Shown here: positions 12,061 to 24,068 of the stretch, in pieces
Numbering within the stretch: the first letter of the stretch is position 1
How the letters are laid out: the number at the start of each line of letters is the position of its first letter
NCBI GenBank assembly: GCA_907163375.1
Contig: CAJQUW010004775.1
Location: forward strand, 701,235-765,234
Reading direction: 5' to 3'
Source of the DNA: Prostheceraeus crozeri
Lineage: Eukaryota > Platyhelminthes > Polycladida > Euryleptidae
Length of the DNA: 64,000 nucleotides
Made by a program: the position numbers and the translations under genes
The notes under the pieces: generated by a model
What the model was told of the DNA's origin: nothing
Database searches by the model: none
Seen by the model: the letters and a program-made list of their open reading frames with translations, nothing else

Positions 12061-12560
12061 ATATTTCGTACAAGTATTCGACAGCAGACAAAATCAAGCC
12101 TTTGTAAATAGATATCATTTCTTCTCGATCAATCAAGGGTCTCAGAATCCGCAACGCATGCATTCGTCGAGATGCTCATTGATTGATGAATTTGACATGA
12201 GTACTCCACTTGAGATCTTGTGAAAAATGTACTCCAAGAACTTTTAAATCATTTACGCATTGTACACCTGGGATAACCTGAGGTAAAAGTGCTGTTGATT
12301 TAGGAATCCACATTTGACGGCATTTGCTGTCATTTAGATGCAGGCCAATATTCGAAGACCAAACCAGCATATTGTTGTGCTCTTCTTGAATTCTGAAGCA
12401 TGAGTTATGATCTATTGCATGAGTTATGCAAATCATATTATGCCATGATAATAGAATGTTGATCACCTATACCGATAGCGATATGATTACTAAGCCCATC
12501 CAATCTTGTGATAATATCACAATATTAGGACATAATCTATTAGAACATTTGAGACCAGGT
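12061..12560 (-). mobile_element. LINE reverse transcriptase relic
   Basis: On the minus strand a 96-residue frame (12176-12466) matches the segment after the polymerase active site of LINE reverse transcriptases: a helix ending in WSSNIGLHLNDSKC, then VLGVHFSQDLKWSTHV. Farther downstream (12061-12180), in another frame, comes RPLIDREEMISIYKGLIL-type sequence, also usual for this domain. The fragment has no start, no endonuclease and several breaks, so it is an old 5'- and 3'-truncated copy. Confidence 0.72.
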
Positions 12561-12922
12561 TTTGGGTCACGTGCCAGTCATTTCCTACAGTTTCTCCACA
12601 CAACAAACTTTGACATCGAATTCTCTGAATTCCTTGGTTTGGTCAGGACCTTCTCGGCCATAGGAACCAATCACCAATCTTGTAATGATTCGTGATAATA
12701 ACTTGCTTATGACGTCATCAGCTGGTCATTCATGTACTGGTGTGAATTTCATTCATTTGCAGCCAATGATGAAAATTTTCCGGAAAATTTTGGGAATTTT
12801 TGAATCTTTGATTTTTTTGATAGGCCCTATGCCTACTACTGCACAGCCGAGGCAGACACACCAATAGAATTGGTCCAAAACTCTTGATTTCATCATTATT
12901 TCGATTAAAACCATAGAGTAAG

Positions 12923-14693
12923 TGATTCAAAAGTCGATGCAAAAAGTAAACGGCGATATCTCAGTGATTATTTAAGATACCAACCTAATTTTCTTCTTTA
13001 AGTTGTCAAAGGAATGGGATTTGATAATCTATTTGTTACATTAGCACACTAATTATTTTTTAACTGTATTTATTAATTCAGTTTTTGTTCATTAGCACAC
13101 TAACTATTATTTTGTATTAACGTATCAATTCAAGTTTTGTTTATTCCCACTAAGTTTTTCTCTTCCAAAGTTTTTTCGATAATAGCAAGTGATTTTCAAA
13201 TAAGATCATATTAAGAAAACAAAGATTCATTTTGAATACTCAAAAACATCACCATTTACCTCAACCAGCAATTCCGCTCGGTAAAGAACGTCTGAGATGG
13301 CATTTATCAGTTCTGACTGATTCAACAAGGCAGCTTCGTTCGTAATGCGGCTCTTCAACTCTTCCAAGGAGCCTGGCCTTCCATGATGGTAGACCCTGTT
13401 TTTCAGTGTACCCCACAGTAAAAATCTAATGGGGAAAGATCCGTAGACCTGGGTGGCCACCTGGTGGGAAATCCACGTGCAATTACACGGTCACCAAGCA
13501 CTTCCTTTAGGAATTCAGAAACTTTCTTGGCAAAATGCGGTGGAGCCCTATCTTGCTGGAAGGTTATATCATTCATCTTGCCCGAAGACTGAAGTTGTGG
13601 AATGACGTGAGTATGGAGCATTTTAAGGTAGCTGTCACCTGTGACTGTCCCTTCAAAGAAATAAGGGGTCAGCTTTAGTTCTTTGAAAAATCCCATCCAG
13701 ACACTGACTTGATTGGCATGGAGACTCTGTGAAACTGGGTGTGGCCTCTCTGTTCCCCACACTATGCAATTGTGTCTATTTACGACACCATCGAGTCGGA
13801 ATATTGCTTCGTCGGTCCACAGAATATTTCCTAGTTGAGTCGGTGACAGAGATCTTATGTGGTCTGAGAATTCAAGTCTGGATATCTTATCTGTCTCAGA
13901 AATTGCTTGACAGAGTTGAAGCTTGTAGGGGTGTAAACGAAGATGATGACGTAAGATTCTCCATACACTCGATTGTGATAATTCAATTTCATCAGAGATG
14001 CGACGAGTCGATGTTGCACCAAGAGGACTGTCAGTTTGATGATGTCGAAGAGTCAGATTCACATCTTCAATGCAATTCTGAAGGACTAAAGGTCTTCCAC
14101 TGATAAGTCGGTCCATGACAGACCCAGTTTCATCAAACCGTGCTATCAACTTTTTGATGGCATTGTAAGAAAATCGACATTTCTTAACATTATTCAAGCG
14201 GTTATAAGCTCGAATACAAGAAGTCACATTCTCACCATTCTGATGATAAAGTTTCAACAGCTCTTTTCGCGTCTGAAAATCCATAGCGAATGATGCCTGT
14301 GTCTTTGTTAACATCAGTTTTGCGTTCAAATGTTGGATATCTATGAACTTGAACATCAGTTTGTATGTTCAAATGTTGGATATCTATGAACGTGAACATC
14401 AGATTGTATGTTTAAATGTTGGATATCTATGAACTGGATACTTATGCACTGAGTCAGCAAACAGAGATTGCAAGTACGATGCAGTGAATAATTCGAGCAA
14501 CTATAAAGCATATAAATGATAGCGAAAACTTCTGAAATTTTCAGCAACGGAATGAATTAGTGTGCTAATGTAACAAATAGATTATCAAATCCTATTCCTT
14601 TGACAACTTAAAGAAGAAAAAATTAGGTTGATATCTTAAATAATCACTGAGATATCGCTGTTTACTTTTTGCACCGACTTTTGAATCACCCTG
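12923..14693 (-). mobile_element. DD41D mariner-like element with long inverted repeats
   Basis: The terminal inverted repeats are about 130-140 bp (12923-13053 and 14555-14693) and nearly identical. They begin TGATTCAAAAGTCG on the left and, in reverse complement, CAGGGTGATTCAAAAGTCGG on the right. TA follows the right end at 14694. The left end has lost the outermost CAGGG with its TA, judged by comparison with the right end and with uninterrupted copies of the host MITE. The transposase lies inside on the minus strand. Confidence 0.88.
13227..14281 (-). pseudogene. DD41D mariner transposase, one frameshift
   Basis: The likely start is the ATG at 14281 (MDFQTRKELLKLY). Two helix-turn-helix regions are followed by the DDE core. 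The acidic residues appear in ILWTDEAIF, FQQDRAPPHF and LSPLDF, with 41 residues between the second and third Asp, which defines DD41D. The main frame is open to 13403. A single frame change near 13430-13440 moves the C-terminus (LLWGTLKNRVY to the stop at 13227) into another frame. The full protein would be about 350 residues, the normal size. Apart from that one lesion the copy is well preserved, so the insertion is fairly young. Confidence 0.88.
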
Positions 14694-15516
14694 TATATTA
14701 GGTAGAGTATCAACTAAGCATTTATTCAATCCCCAATGCGTATACAGTTTCGATTTCATTAAATGAACATGAATCGAGACCCAGTGAGAGATGCAAATTT
14801 TTGCACTTCGGAGAAATGTACATGAATTTGACTGGTCATGATGGCAATGCAGAATAAAGAATAGCATTCCACAAATCCTCCATGTCATGACAACTTGGAA
14901 AGGCAATGGTTTGTTAAATCAGCAATTGGATGGGTCGCCATTACTAAAAGCTCAGCTATATTACAATATGATTACTTTCTTTAGCGTGATCATATCACAA
15001 ACTTCCACTGAAAGAGCAAAACACCGTAATCAGAGAAACTGATCACGATTGACTCCAGGAGATGTGAATGGGTCTACATAACTATTCGTATTCAAGAAAT
15101 GGAGCTTTTGTGAATCATAAAATCATGCCGCTGGAAATTAAATCAAAAACATGACATTTCAGCCAAAAAGCTCTCAATAAGATCTTAACTTTTCCTTGAA
15201 GACTTGCAGGAACTTGCATCATAATGCAGTTCATGAAATTTCCTTGATCATCAGCTTAATTCCCGCTTAATTAAGATGCTTGTTAGGACATATTCATTCC
15301 TTTTGATATTCAATTTGTTCCATACTACTTGTAAAGGGGCTTCATGTTGTTAGCATATAAATTTGCAAAACTTGAGCTCTTTAAAAAACTGCTCAAATAA
15401 TTTTTTGGACGCAGGAACGTAAAAAACTGAATTTTTTCATATAGACATTTTTACGGTATACAGATACTTTTTCAGTCGACATTCTACCTACTATATACAT
15501 GCTCTATGATTTAAGC

Positions 15517-15983
15517 GATCGTAGTAATACGAGTCCCGTCCGCTGATTTTTGAGCATTCCTTTGCCATCAAAGTTTGCCATGGGATCTTCTACTTTGTTA
15601 GCATCATGAATTATCACACAGACACCGTTTTGGATATCGCGAATCTAATAGCTTTACAATAAGGGTATATTTTCATGGAATGAGAAAAATCTAGAGAAAA
15701 ATAAATCATGCACTTTATTTTGGAGTTTGCTTATAGGAATTGAAAGTTAAGCTTTACTATGCAGCGTTGATTATAGTGATGCAAATCTTCCATCGCTTGG
15801 TGAACATGTGAAGTATGATAGCACACAGTCCATGCAGCATTATGCATGAACGACCATATTGGAAGACATAAAGACTGTAAAGTTGTGAGACATTTGGAAA
15901 CTAAATTCGTCATGAGGAAAAGAATATGTAATAGCTTCCACTTTCTTCCGTATTGTCCGATATCTTCATTGAGGACAAACGGC
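15517..15983. other. intergenic, nothing recognised
   Basis: AT-rich sequence with no supported feature. Confidence 0.4.
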
Positions 15984-16191
15984 TTCCATTTCTATTTCAG
16001 ATAGTTCCGAATCAATTTCAAATCTGTCAAAATGAATTTCAGACATTTCCAGATGAATTGGAGATTCTCCAATTGAATCTAAGATCTTTTCAAAGTTGAG
16101 TTTCTGACAGATATCTGAAATTCAATTAGAGAAATCTGAAATCCATCTAATGTCTGAAATTCATTTGGAAAGATCTGAAATAGACATGGAA
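15984..16191. repeat. 208-bp fold-back repeat
   Basis: The two ends are inverted copies: ttccatttctatttcagat at 15984 and, in reverse complement, ttccatgtctatttcagat at 16191. Between them the words ATCTGAAAT and TCTGAAATTCA recur in both orientations at least six times, so the whole stretch can fold on itself. It looks like a small fold-back MITE. I see no clear target duplication. Confidence 0.65.
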
Positions 16192-17676
16192 AAGGTGCAG
16201 TTGGTTCCAAATATTAACATGCAGGGATGATAGAGAAGTTTTCTGACTTTTTAAATTGCGTAGTCTTTTCAAACGACGACAATAAGTCTGCAAAGCAATG
16301 ATTTACGGAAAAAACGTCAATCGCCGAAAACAATTTCAAAATTTTCCATTGGAAAATTTTCCATTTGCATCATTGTTTGCAACACATTTGTCTGTCTTCT
16401 TGTGTCTGCTTTCGGCTTTGTAAGTAGTTACACAATATCTTTCCTTGTCTTAATAATAATTACTTACTTGCTGTGAGATAAGTTGCATGTGATGGGTCCT
16501 ATGAATGCCAACTCCTATAAATAATGGTTCCAATCATGATATCTTCTAAGTTTACTTATTCAACTCACCGTGCGTTAAATAGCCGTTTAAAGCGCCAAAC
16601 AGGAAAACACCACAGAGAAATCAAACCACTGAAGCCGACAGGAGAGAAGCAGAAGCAGAGGGCTGCAACTGTGAGCTTAAGCACGGAAATAAAAATCTCG
16701 CATTAATTCAAATATCTGCTTCAGTACCCGCCAAGAACAGCTGTGACACAGGTCTCATCCTAAACTATGCACAACAATGAGTGTAACAGAACTTGCTTGT
16801 AAATTAAATTCTTTACTGCGAAAATCTAAAACGCGCATGAACTTATTTTTTCAATTATTAGAATTAACATTAAATATTACAGTAGCCACTGATGCGTTCT
16901 TCCTAAATTCGCGCACGAGCTTCTTGCTATTTTTAGTTTGTATATTGTCACCCAACATCAGTAATAATGAAAATTCTTAGCGACACATCCAGAGAAGAAT
17001 CGGATGTAGCAACGAGTTGAAGAACTCATTTACATCATGAAAAACTATACATTTAACAGAGACAATGAGTGAAGATTGACTATGCATGGGAAGGCATTCG
17101 GTAATGGTCTGTCAATTTCTTTGGATTTTCGGCTGGTAGATGTCTATGGCTGTCTATTACCAGTTCAGATTAACTATGAACTGTGTTTGACTGATTGATA
17201 GCAATTTTAATATGAAGATTGTCACCCAACATCAGTAATAACGGCAATTCTTAAGTGACACATCCAGTAGTCTTGTAAGTTGCAGTGCGTCAAACATCAC
17301 AAAATTCCATTTGTTCATGTAGATCCACATACTTCCGAGCTTGGTACACTCAATGAAACAATGATTCAACATTCATTAAAAAACTCAAAATGAGATTTGT
17401 CATTTTTTTTATTTTGATTGCTCTTAAAAGGCAGACATCTTCCAAAGTAGGCAGAAATGTGATAACTAAAGATGGTGAAACGTCATGCCAACCGATGTTA
17501 TTGCAGTAGGTGAAATTGCCACGCGTAATTGCGGAGCACTACAAACATCCGTGGGCAAATGCAGTTTATAATTCTACGCTCGTACACATACGCGCTGCAC
17601 TAGGAGTCAGCAATCACGTGATCTGATTCTTTCAAAGCATGGGGAATGTTTATGAATACGTGTAGGCGATCGTTTA
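16192..17676. other. intergenic with one short direct repeat
   Basis: No gene was recognised. A phrase of about 45 bp (gtcacccaacatcagtaat, then a few changes, then gacacatccag) occurs at about 16945 and again at about 17219. The rest is AT-rich. A GC-richer patch at 17515-17640 precedes the Tc1 element. Confidence 0.45.
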
Positions 17677-17678
17677 TA

Positions 17679-19328
17679 CAGATTGTTTCATAAAAAATGG
17701 ATCACCATAAAGCATCGCCTTAACTTCAACTTTGTCTAACTCCGCCAAACTTAAAGGAATTTCTCTGAAATTTGGAAGATATGTCAGTTGTGCTTACTAA
17801 TATCATAGTTGGAAATTTCAAGCATGAATATTGAGTTGTTTTCCTGTTATAGATAAAAAAGTAGTAGATAATTTGATCTTCATTTAGCAATGTTACACAA
17901 AATCATACCTCAATCTTATAAAATTACATTTGTTTCCTTTGTTATGTAATATGTTGTTCTACAAGCCAAAAGCTATCAAGAAAAACAAAAATAAAGAAAA
18001 TCGGTCAATCAGAGCCAGTATTCACCATTATTCATCAACAATAATGTAACTGCTACATGTGATTAACTGGACTTCATGTTCCATAGCTTCCTGACTTCGT
18101 TGCGGTGGTGTTGGCAGCACTCCTGATTGCTTTCAGCTAGAAATCTATCTCTTACCGGTTGAAAACAATACAAAGGACAAATGAACAATAACGAGATCGC
18201 ATTCACAAAAGGCAAAGTGTCATCCTTGCTAGAACTAGGGTTTTCTTTGCGAGCTACAAGCAAGCGACTAAATGTCCCTTACACAAATGTGCATCGATGG
18301 CATAATAATGATTTTCGACTCTGTCGTAAAGAGGGCTCTGGCCGTCCACGCAAAACATCCAAACGTAGAGACCGCCTAATTTTGAGATTTGTTAAAGTTG
18401 ATCCAAGTCTCTCGTTAACTGAGATGGCTGCACTAGACTCGTCTATTTCTAAGTCCACTATTCGTAGAAGACTTATTGAGTCGAATTTCAAGAGCTGTAA
18501 GAGGCCCTCTCAGATCGAATTATCAGATCAGCATACAAAAAGGCGTCTCAGATGGGCAATGAGTCATTGTCACTGGCGAAATCAATGGGATCGGGTTGTC
18601 TGATGAGGCATCAGTCCGTCTGAAGGATAGTGATGGTCGATTGAGATTATGGATAAAATCTGATCAGGAAATTCCGAGACATTTACATCATCCGCGGGTA
18701 CAAGGTGGTGCGACTCTACTGATTTGGGCTGGCATTTGGACCAATGGACGCTCTGAACTTCACATGCAGCAAGGAACCATGAATTCTGAACGCTATGTGA
18801 ATGTTTTACGAATGAACATTGGCCAAATGACAGATCAACTTAGTGATCCATCGACTTGGTTATTTATGGATGATAATGCTCCGTGTCACAGGAGTAGTAG
18901 AGTCAACTTATGCAAGTCTCAATTAGGGCTTAGGACATTATCTTGGCCAGCTCGTTCTCCTGATCTGAATCCCATAGAAAATGTATGGAGTATTTTAAAA
19001 CGTAACGTCCGTCGTTCACTGCTACCTACAGATGGCGTATCACAACTTACGTCACTCTTAAAAAGAGAGTGGAGAAAGTTAGATCAGTCAAAAATCAACG
19101 ATATCATCGAATCAATGCCTAGACGAATTGGTAATGTCATTGACAATAAGGGTAGGGCCACAAAATATTAGCTTCTTAAGAACCGTTACTGTATCATAGC
19201 TTATCAGATTATATAAGGACATTTAAATATATTAGGGACATGAAATAACATGAAAAATGCTTTCTGTATCATACTTATGTTTTATTTAGTCAAATTTTAG
19301 GATGATCCACTTTTTATGAAACGGACTT
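17679..19328 (+). mobile_element. Tc1 element copy 1 (1650 bp)
   Basis: Flanked by TA at 17677-17678 and 19329-19330. The left end is CAGATTGTTTCATAAAAAATGG. The right end in reverse complement is AAGTCCGTTTCATAAAAAGTGG. Copy 2 at 29403-31052 has exactly the same length and the same asymmetric pair of ends (CAGTCCGTTTCAT / CAGATTGTTTCAT) in the opposite orientation, which fixes the boundaries. The two copies differ at only a few percent of positions. Confidence 0.92.
18181..19171 (+). pseudogene. Tc1 (DD34E) transposase, one frameshift
   Basis: The frame starts at ATG 18181 (MNNNEIAFTKGK). A paired-type helix-turn-helix region (residues 1-65) and a GRPRK motif lead into the second DNA-binding helix set and the DDE core. 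The first part ends at a stop near 18601. The second frame carries SDEAS (first Asp), MDDNAPCH (second Asp) and NPIENVW (Glu), with 34 residues between the last two acids. A single frame change at about 18600, in GTTGTCTGATGAG, separates the halves. The same change is present in copy 2. Otherwise the protein (about 330 residues) is complete, with all three catalytic acids. Confidence 0.9.
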
Positions 19329-19330
19329 TA

Positions 19331-20283
19331 GTTTACGCGACGTCTACGGTTGTCTGCGCTGCCGATTGAACGACAGATGAACCGCGTGTACGTATGTTCT
19401 GTCTGCCCTGAGCATGAAATTTAGGTCCTATCACATTGTCTGGCCTCTGATACATGCAGACGAATGAGACGCAAAGTCTATATAACAGAACTGACGACAA
19501 ATGGTGCAGTAATGTCACGCGCAACCACAGATATTTAGGGTCATGTGTTATTGCGCGTAGTTTACGCGTGAATTACGCGTATTTGAGCGTGGCATGTCAC
19601 CTAGTGCTGCAGATAGACAAACAGACTGTCCTGATCACAAAATGATGTTCACAGAATTTGTAATGGGTACAACACGATTTCAGTAATTTGATTCGTCTAA
19701 AGATCTAGCAACATTTACCCAGAATGTAGATTGGTACTGACTGAGAAGTTGAAATTACTTACAAAAAACATCTATTGTCCATTCTAGTCGTATTACGCAA
19801 AGCGAAACGTCGGAATTCTTTGGATAAATAAGTCAGATGAATACTAGTCAATAAGACTTCTGTAATGGCCACACAATAATGAGAATCGTATGGCCACAGA
19901 AATAATGGCTAAAATGGCTGAAAGAATTGGCTAAAATGAAATTTTCTATGTTTTCTCTGAGTAAACGAAAAAGTACTCAGCCCAGAGTCATAATATTTTA
20001 CATGGAATGACTTCAGGTCATTTCCTTTCTTGTTCATGTTCCCTTGTTTATAAAGCTAAACACATTTAGATATGGCGATCCTCTTAATGTCGGCAAACAC
20101 AAACATTTTGAGCAGCTTTATCCACATTCAACCACATTCTCACATATATTGTCGATCAGAAACATGATAATAGCATATGCACATCCTAGGAAATGACCTG
20201 AAGACCTATGTCAAAAAATATGACTATGCTTAAGCATTTTGGTTTATTAATTAATATTTTTCAGTTGATAAGAGAAAATAAAG
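19331..20283. other. intergenic, nothing recognised
   Basis: No gene. Several ACGCG words occur at 19330-19600. The rest is AT-rich. Confidence 0.4.
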
Positions 20284-20472
20284 AAAATTTCATTTTAACC
20301 AAAAACTTCAATCTGCGTCCAAATGGATGTGTTTTTCTTTGATCGTGTCTGACAAGAAGAGGAACTCACTAGAACTCGGCAGACGTGCAGATTCGTAGTT
20401 GTGTACATCATTCTGTGAAAGTCTTATTTTCGGCCTCGTTCCCTGCAAAAACTTGTTCTGGCTGCCGGACTA
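20284..20472. repeat. duplicated 190-bp block, copy 1
   Basis: About 190 bp (atttcattttaaccaaaa through ctggctgccggacta) matches 47498-47688 in the same orientation with roughly 15-20% differences. Conserved words include AATCTGCGTCC, CAAGAAGAGGAACT, TTTCGGCCTCGTTCC and CTTGTTCTGGCTGCCGGACTA. No protein is evident. It lies 3.6 kb beyond the 3' end of ferroportin exon copy 1, while its partner lies 4.2 kb beyond the 3' end of copy 3, so the pair may be left from a block duplication. An undescribed dispersed repeat is the other reading. Confidence 0.7.
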
Positions 20473-21142
20473 CAAGACAGCAAGTAAAATTCACGGATCT
20501 TTTGCAAATTTCATCAAAATGTGAGAATAGTGCCTTGAGGTCAGTAGTTCGTATTGCGAGCAACTTTTATAGTCAAATGTATTTTAAAGTCTTGCAAAAG
20601 TGAATTCAAAGCAACTATTACTTAGATTCAAATGATTTTAGGCAAAAAAACTTGAAAACAAAACCGGTGCATGATATGAGCTAGCTGCACATAAAAGCAA
20701 TTGCTTTATACGAAACTAAATTCATATGCCAAATTAATTTAAGGTTGACGACCAAATTTTATCATCAAATCTCAATTAGTTTACGACATTTCGTGCGCGA
20801 TCGTCGATCGATCCTTGAACCAAAGATCTGCCAATCCTTCAGTCTTCAGTTCGAATCCTGGTCAAAAGGGTCTGACATTCCGGTTTTCACAAACTGTCCC
20901 CCGGCCGGACAATCTCAATATAATTTTTAAGTAACAAAACCTTTCTCGGCAACATCTAATCTAACAGGGTTTACCCTTGTTTTCATTGAAATTTTAGCCA
21001 TAAAACTAGCTCTCTGACAGTTTCTGCAGAAAGGCCTAAAATAGACAACATGTGGGATGATGTCTGAACAGCCATGATTATTGCTTTAAACTGCAAAGTG
21101 GTCGCAAAGTTAATATCTGCTCTTCGCTTAGGTGGAGGAAAG
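20473..21142. other. intergenic, nothing recognised
   Basis: No supported gene or element in this stretch. Confidence 0.4.
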
Positions 21143-21150
21143 GTTTGAAG

Positions 21151-21844
21151 CAGAAATGCGGAGTCGGAGTCCTATCATTTTTGCTGGAGTCGGAGTCCTA
21201 TGACACCGGCCTATAGCTAGACCCGAAATATAATGCAAACAAATTATCTATCCTTGTGCATAGCTGTCACTGCCTTGATGTCAATTTTCTCCGTCAAGCA
21301 ATAGTACAGAGACAGCAGCGCATGTAAGGCTTGTAATAGTTGAGGAAATGAACAGTGATAGTGAAAAAGGATTGTCTTTTCACTCGGTGATTTAATAGAG
21401 AGGACAAGCCCTCCTAGCCTCGATCACACCTGCTCACCAAAGGTCACATCAGAGACGAAAATGAAGTACGAGTTTGTTTGAGAACATTATCCTCTTACCC
21501 TCACTTTAATCGTGTGTGATGGCTCCTCCAAAGAGCATATCAAAATCGAAAGAGCACTCATATTTTTTGGAGAAGGATGGGGATATCCCTGCCTGGTAGA
21601 GACTGGAGAAAAACTGTGTGAAGCACATATCAACAAGATGGGAAGAGTCGAGTCGTATGCATCCAACTTAAAGCGACATTTGATAAACTTTCATCGAAAA
21701 TGATTGATAATTGATGCAACAAATGATTACTAAAACTATGTTCAGGTAAGCCTATAGTGATCTATGATGTAGATTGCCATTTTATTTAAAAAAAACTAGG
21801 CTTTATATACTTGTCACCCGGAGTCGGAGTCCTCCGCATCCCTG
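21151..21844 (+). mobile_element. hAT element (694 bp) with BED-finger remnant
   Basis: The 8-bp repeat GTTTGAAG flanks it exactly (21143-21150 and 21845-21852). The ends are CAGAAATGCGGAG on the left and, in reverse complement, CAGGGATGCGGAG on the right. GGAGTCGGAGTCC occurs twice near the left end and once near the right end. Inside, around 21520-21703 on the plus strand, lies a degraded BED zinc finger whose C-terminal half reads SNLKRHLINFH. The catalytic hAT domain is gone, so this is a deletion derivative of an autonomous element. Confidence 0.88.
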
Positions 21845-21852
21845 GTTTGAAG

Positions 21853-22783
21853 AATTGATTGCGTTATCGTTGAGAGAAAAACTGCTCGTTAGTAGTTCAA
21901 CATATTACAGGTCCAATGCTTCAGTTATGGCCTAAGTCCAGTATTAGCTGCTTCGACATTTTAATTCTTTTAGACTGTTTAGGAACTGTTTTAGAGCGAC
22001 CATGCATATATTTTATTGCGGCTTGCGTCAATGCCAGAGCTGCTAAATGTGACAAACAATATAATCTTGTACGAAAAAGCACTTTTTCTATAAAATAGTC
22101 TGAGGTTAATTAATTTTAATGAAATGAACTAGATGAACTCTTTTGACAAGCAATTTATGCATGTTTTCTGAGCAAGTTTCTGCTTTCATTGCACGATTCG
22201 CTTTCAAGATCTCCGAGTCCAAAAAGTCAAAACAATAATGATTCGCAAAATCATTTGAATAACAAGAAGATAAAAGTGAAAGATCGAGTTTTACACAGGA
22301 GTTACATTCAAAGAAAGTTTCATATCAGTACATGATTAGTGCAATGCTCATACATTCGATGAAACAACCACCGAATCATTAAATACTCATAAATGTCTGT
22401 CTGTAAAATCACAGAAGAGCTTAGTCAGAATGAAGAGTCAGTAATCACAAAATATTTTGCCACAAAAATAACTTTGAAAAACACATTACTTTTTCACCAG
22501 CAAATATTAATAATCTCAACAGAGCGTGTGTCAGTCTCATACTTTTAAATGCTATTTAAAATATGATATTACAATATTACAATTCACAGCAACGCTAAGA
22601 AACGTCAAGCAATTCTACCAAATAAGGAGGTTCAATGCATATGAAACTTTCTGCTTTCAACCTCGTCAGTGACTGAAAGGGTCTTGACCGAGAATCATTG
22701 ACGAAGTCAGAAGCCGAACTGGGTCATCAAAATAACAGCGATGACCGCAGCAAAGTCATTTACTCTCCCGACTTCTTGGTTTC
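21853..22783. other. intergenic, nothing recognised
   Basis: AT-rich sequence. No gene or clear repeat boundary. Confidence 0.4.
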
Positions 22784-22791
22784 TTTGTAAC

Positions 22792-23635
22792 CATAGAGTA
22801 AGTATATTAGGTAGAGTGGTAACTCCGCATTTATTAAATCCCCGATGTGTATACACTTTCGATTTTATTAAATGAACTCAAAGGAGATAAACTGGGAATT
22901 GTTTCCAAATGTGAGATATGCTAACTTTTGAGTGTTCTGAAGAGACTACAACGGAATCGATTGATCATGATTGTAATGCAGAAGGAATGACAGCATTTTA
23001 CTGATCCTTCGTGCTATGAAACCCTTGGTGAGGTAATGTTTGTTAAATAAGCAATTCGACAGGATGCAATTATACTTTCATGCTCAACCTCAAGAGTGTA
23101 TTCTCTTAAGAGTGATCACATCACAGGCAACCTGCCACTGGTACAGCAAAATCACATAATCAAAGACAATGATTTCATTTAACTTTGAAAGACGTAAATG
23201 GTTCCACATCACTATTCAGTTCTAGAAATGAAACATGAATTTAGTGAATCACAAAATCATGGCGGTGAAAATTAAATTAAAAACTTGAAATCTCAGCCAA
23301 GAAAGCACGAATGATATCGGTACCTTTTCATGTAGACTTTCATTATAATACAATTCATGGAATTTCCTTGATAATCAGCTTGATTTCCGCTTAGCTAGGA
23401 TGCTTATTATCAAATATTCATTCCTTTTGAGATCCAACTTGTTTCATACTACTTATATTGGAGAGTCAATTCGGTAGTATAAAAATTGCCAAATTTTGAC
23501 TTCTTTCAAAAGTGCTCAAATAATTTTTTGGACCATGGGAACGCAATCTCCGCAAAAAACTGAATATTTTGATATAAAAATTTTCACAGTAAAGTAAAGT
23601 CGACACTCAACCTACAGTATAATACTTACTCTATG
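22792..23635. mobile_element. hAT-type MITE, CATAGAGTAAGT family, copy B
   Basis: The best-preserved copy (844 bp). The left end is CATAGAGTAAGTATATTAGG. The right end in reverse complement is CATAGAGTAAGTATTATACT. The 8-bp repeat TTTGTAAC flanks it perfectly at 22784-22791 and 23636-23643. No coding sequence is present. Conserved internal landmarks shared with copies A and C are a TTTCGATTTTATTAAATGAA phrase near the left end and AATAATTTTTTGGAC near the right end. Confidence 0.9.
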
Positions 23636-23643
23636 TTTGTAAC

Positions 23644-24068
23644 GGAAAATTTCACTTGTTGTGCTATGTTTCTTTCTGGAGCTATATTTCCAGCAATAAT
23701 CAAATTAATGAAAAATGTAGCAGTTACTAATTCTTGTCCTGAGTTGGCTTGCTGTGAAGTATTTTGCCAAATAATGAGAAATGAGAGAGCTGGCGGGAGT
23801 ATAGGTAGAAGAAGGCAATTCACCCTTGTCAAAAATTTGATCTGGTTTTGAATTCGTTCAAGCGTTTTACAAGATTGCTTTTTATGTATTTGAAAAACCT
23901 TCTGTTGAAATTGAATAGAGATTAAGGCAGGTGAAACAGCTCTACAAGCACAATTAGAAAAGACAATTAAACACTAAAAATGTTGCTGTAAAAAGCCCTC
24001 AGAATCTGAGGTGACCTGGATCTGAGATGACCTGAATTGCCAGATTGTTAGAGATTCACGTATTAATT
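23644..24068. other. 3' flank of ferroportin exon copy 1
   Basis: About 425 bp downstream (minus strand) of the ferroportin stop. It should hold the 3' UTR. I see no AATAAA close to the stop on the minus strand. Confidence 0.45.

Larger units (their letters stand above)
12912..15508. mobile_element. hAT-type MITE, CATAGAGTAAGT family, copy A (carries an inserted mariner)
   Basis: Both ends carry the CATAGAG... inverted repeat: CATAGAGTAAG at 12912, CTCTATG ending at 15508. Flanks are ATTAAAAC (12904-12911) and ATTTAAGC (15509-15516), an imperfect 8-bp target duplication. Without the inserted DD41D mariner (12923-14693) the copy would be about 825 bp, close to the 844 bp of copy B at 22792. 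The right part (14694-15508) matches copies B, C and D. There is no coding sequence of its own. Confidence 0.8.

Noticed and set aside
17505-19603. Possible outer element around Tc1 copy 1 (cagtaggtg near 17505, cacctagtgctg near 19590)
   Set aside because: The two flanks share only a loose inverted similarity and have no matching target duplication.
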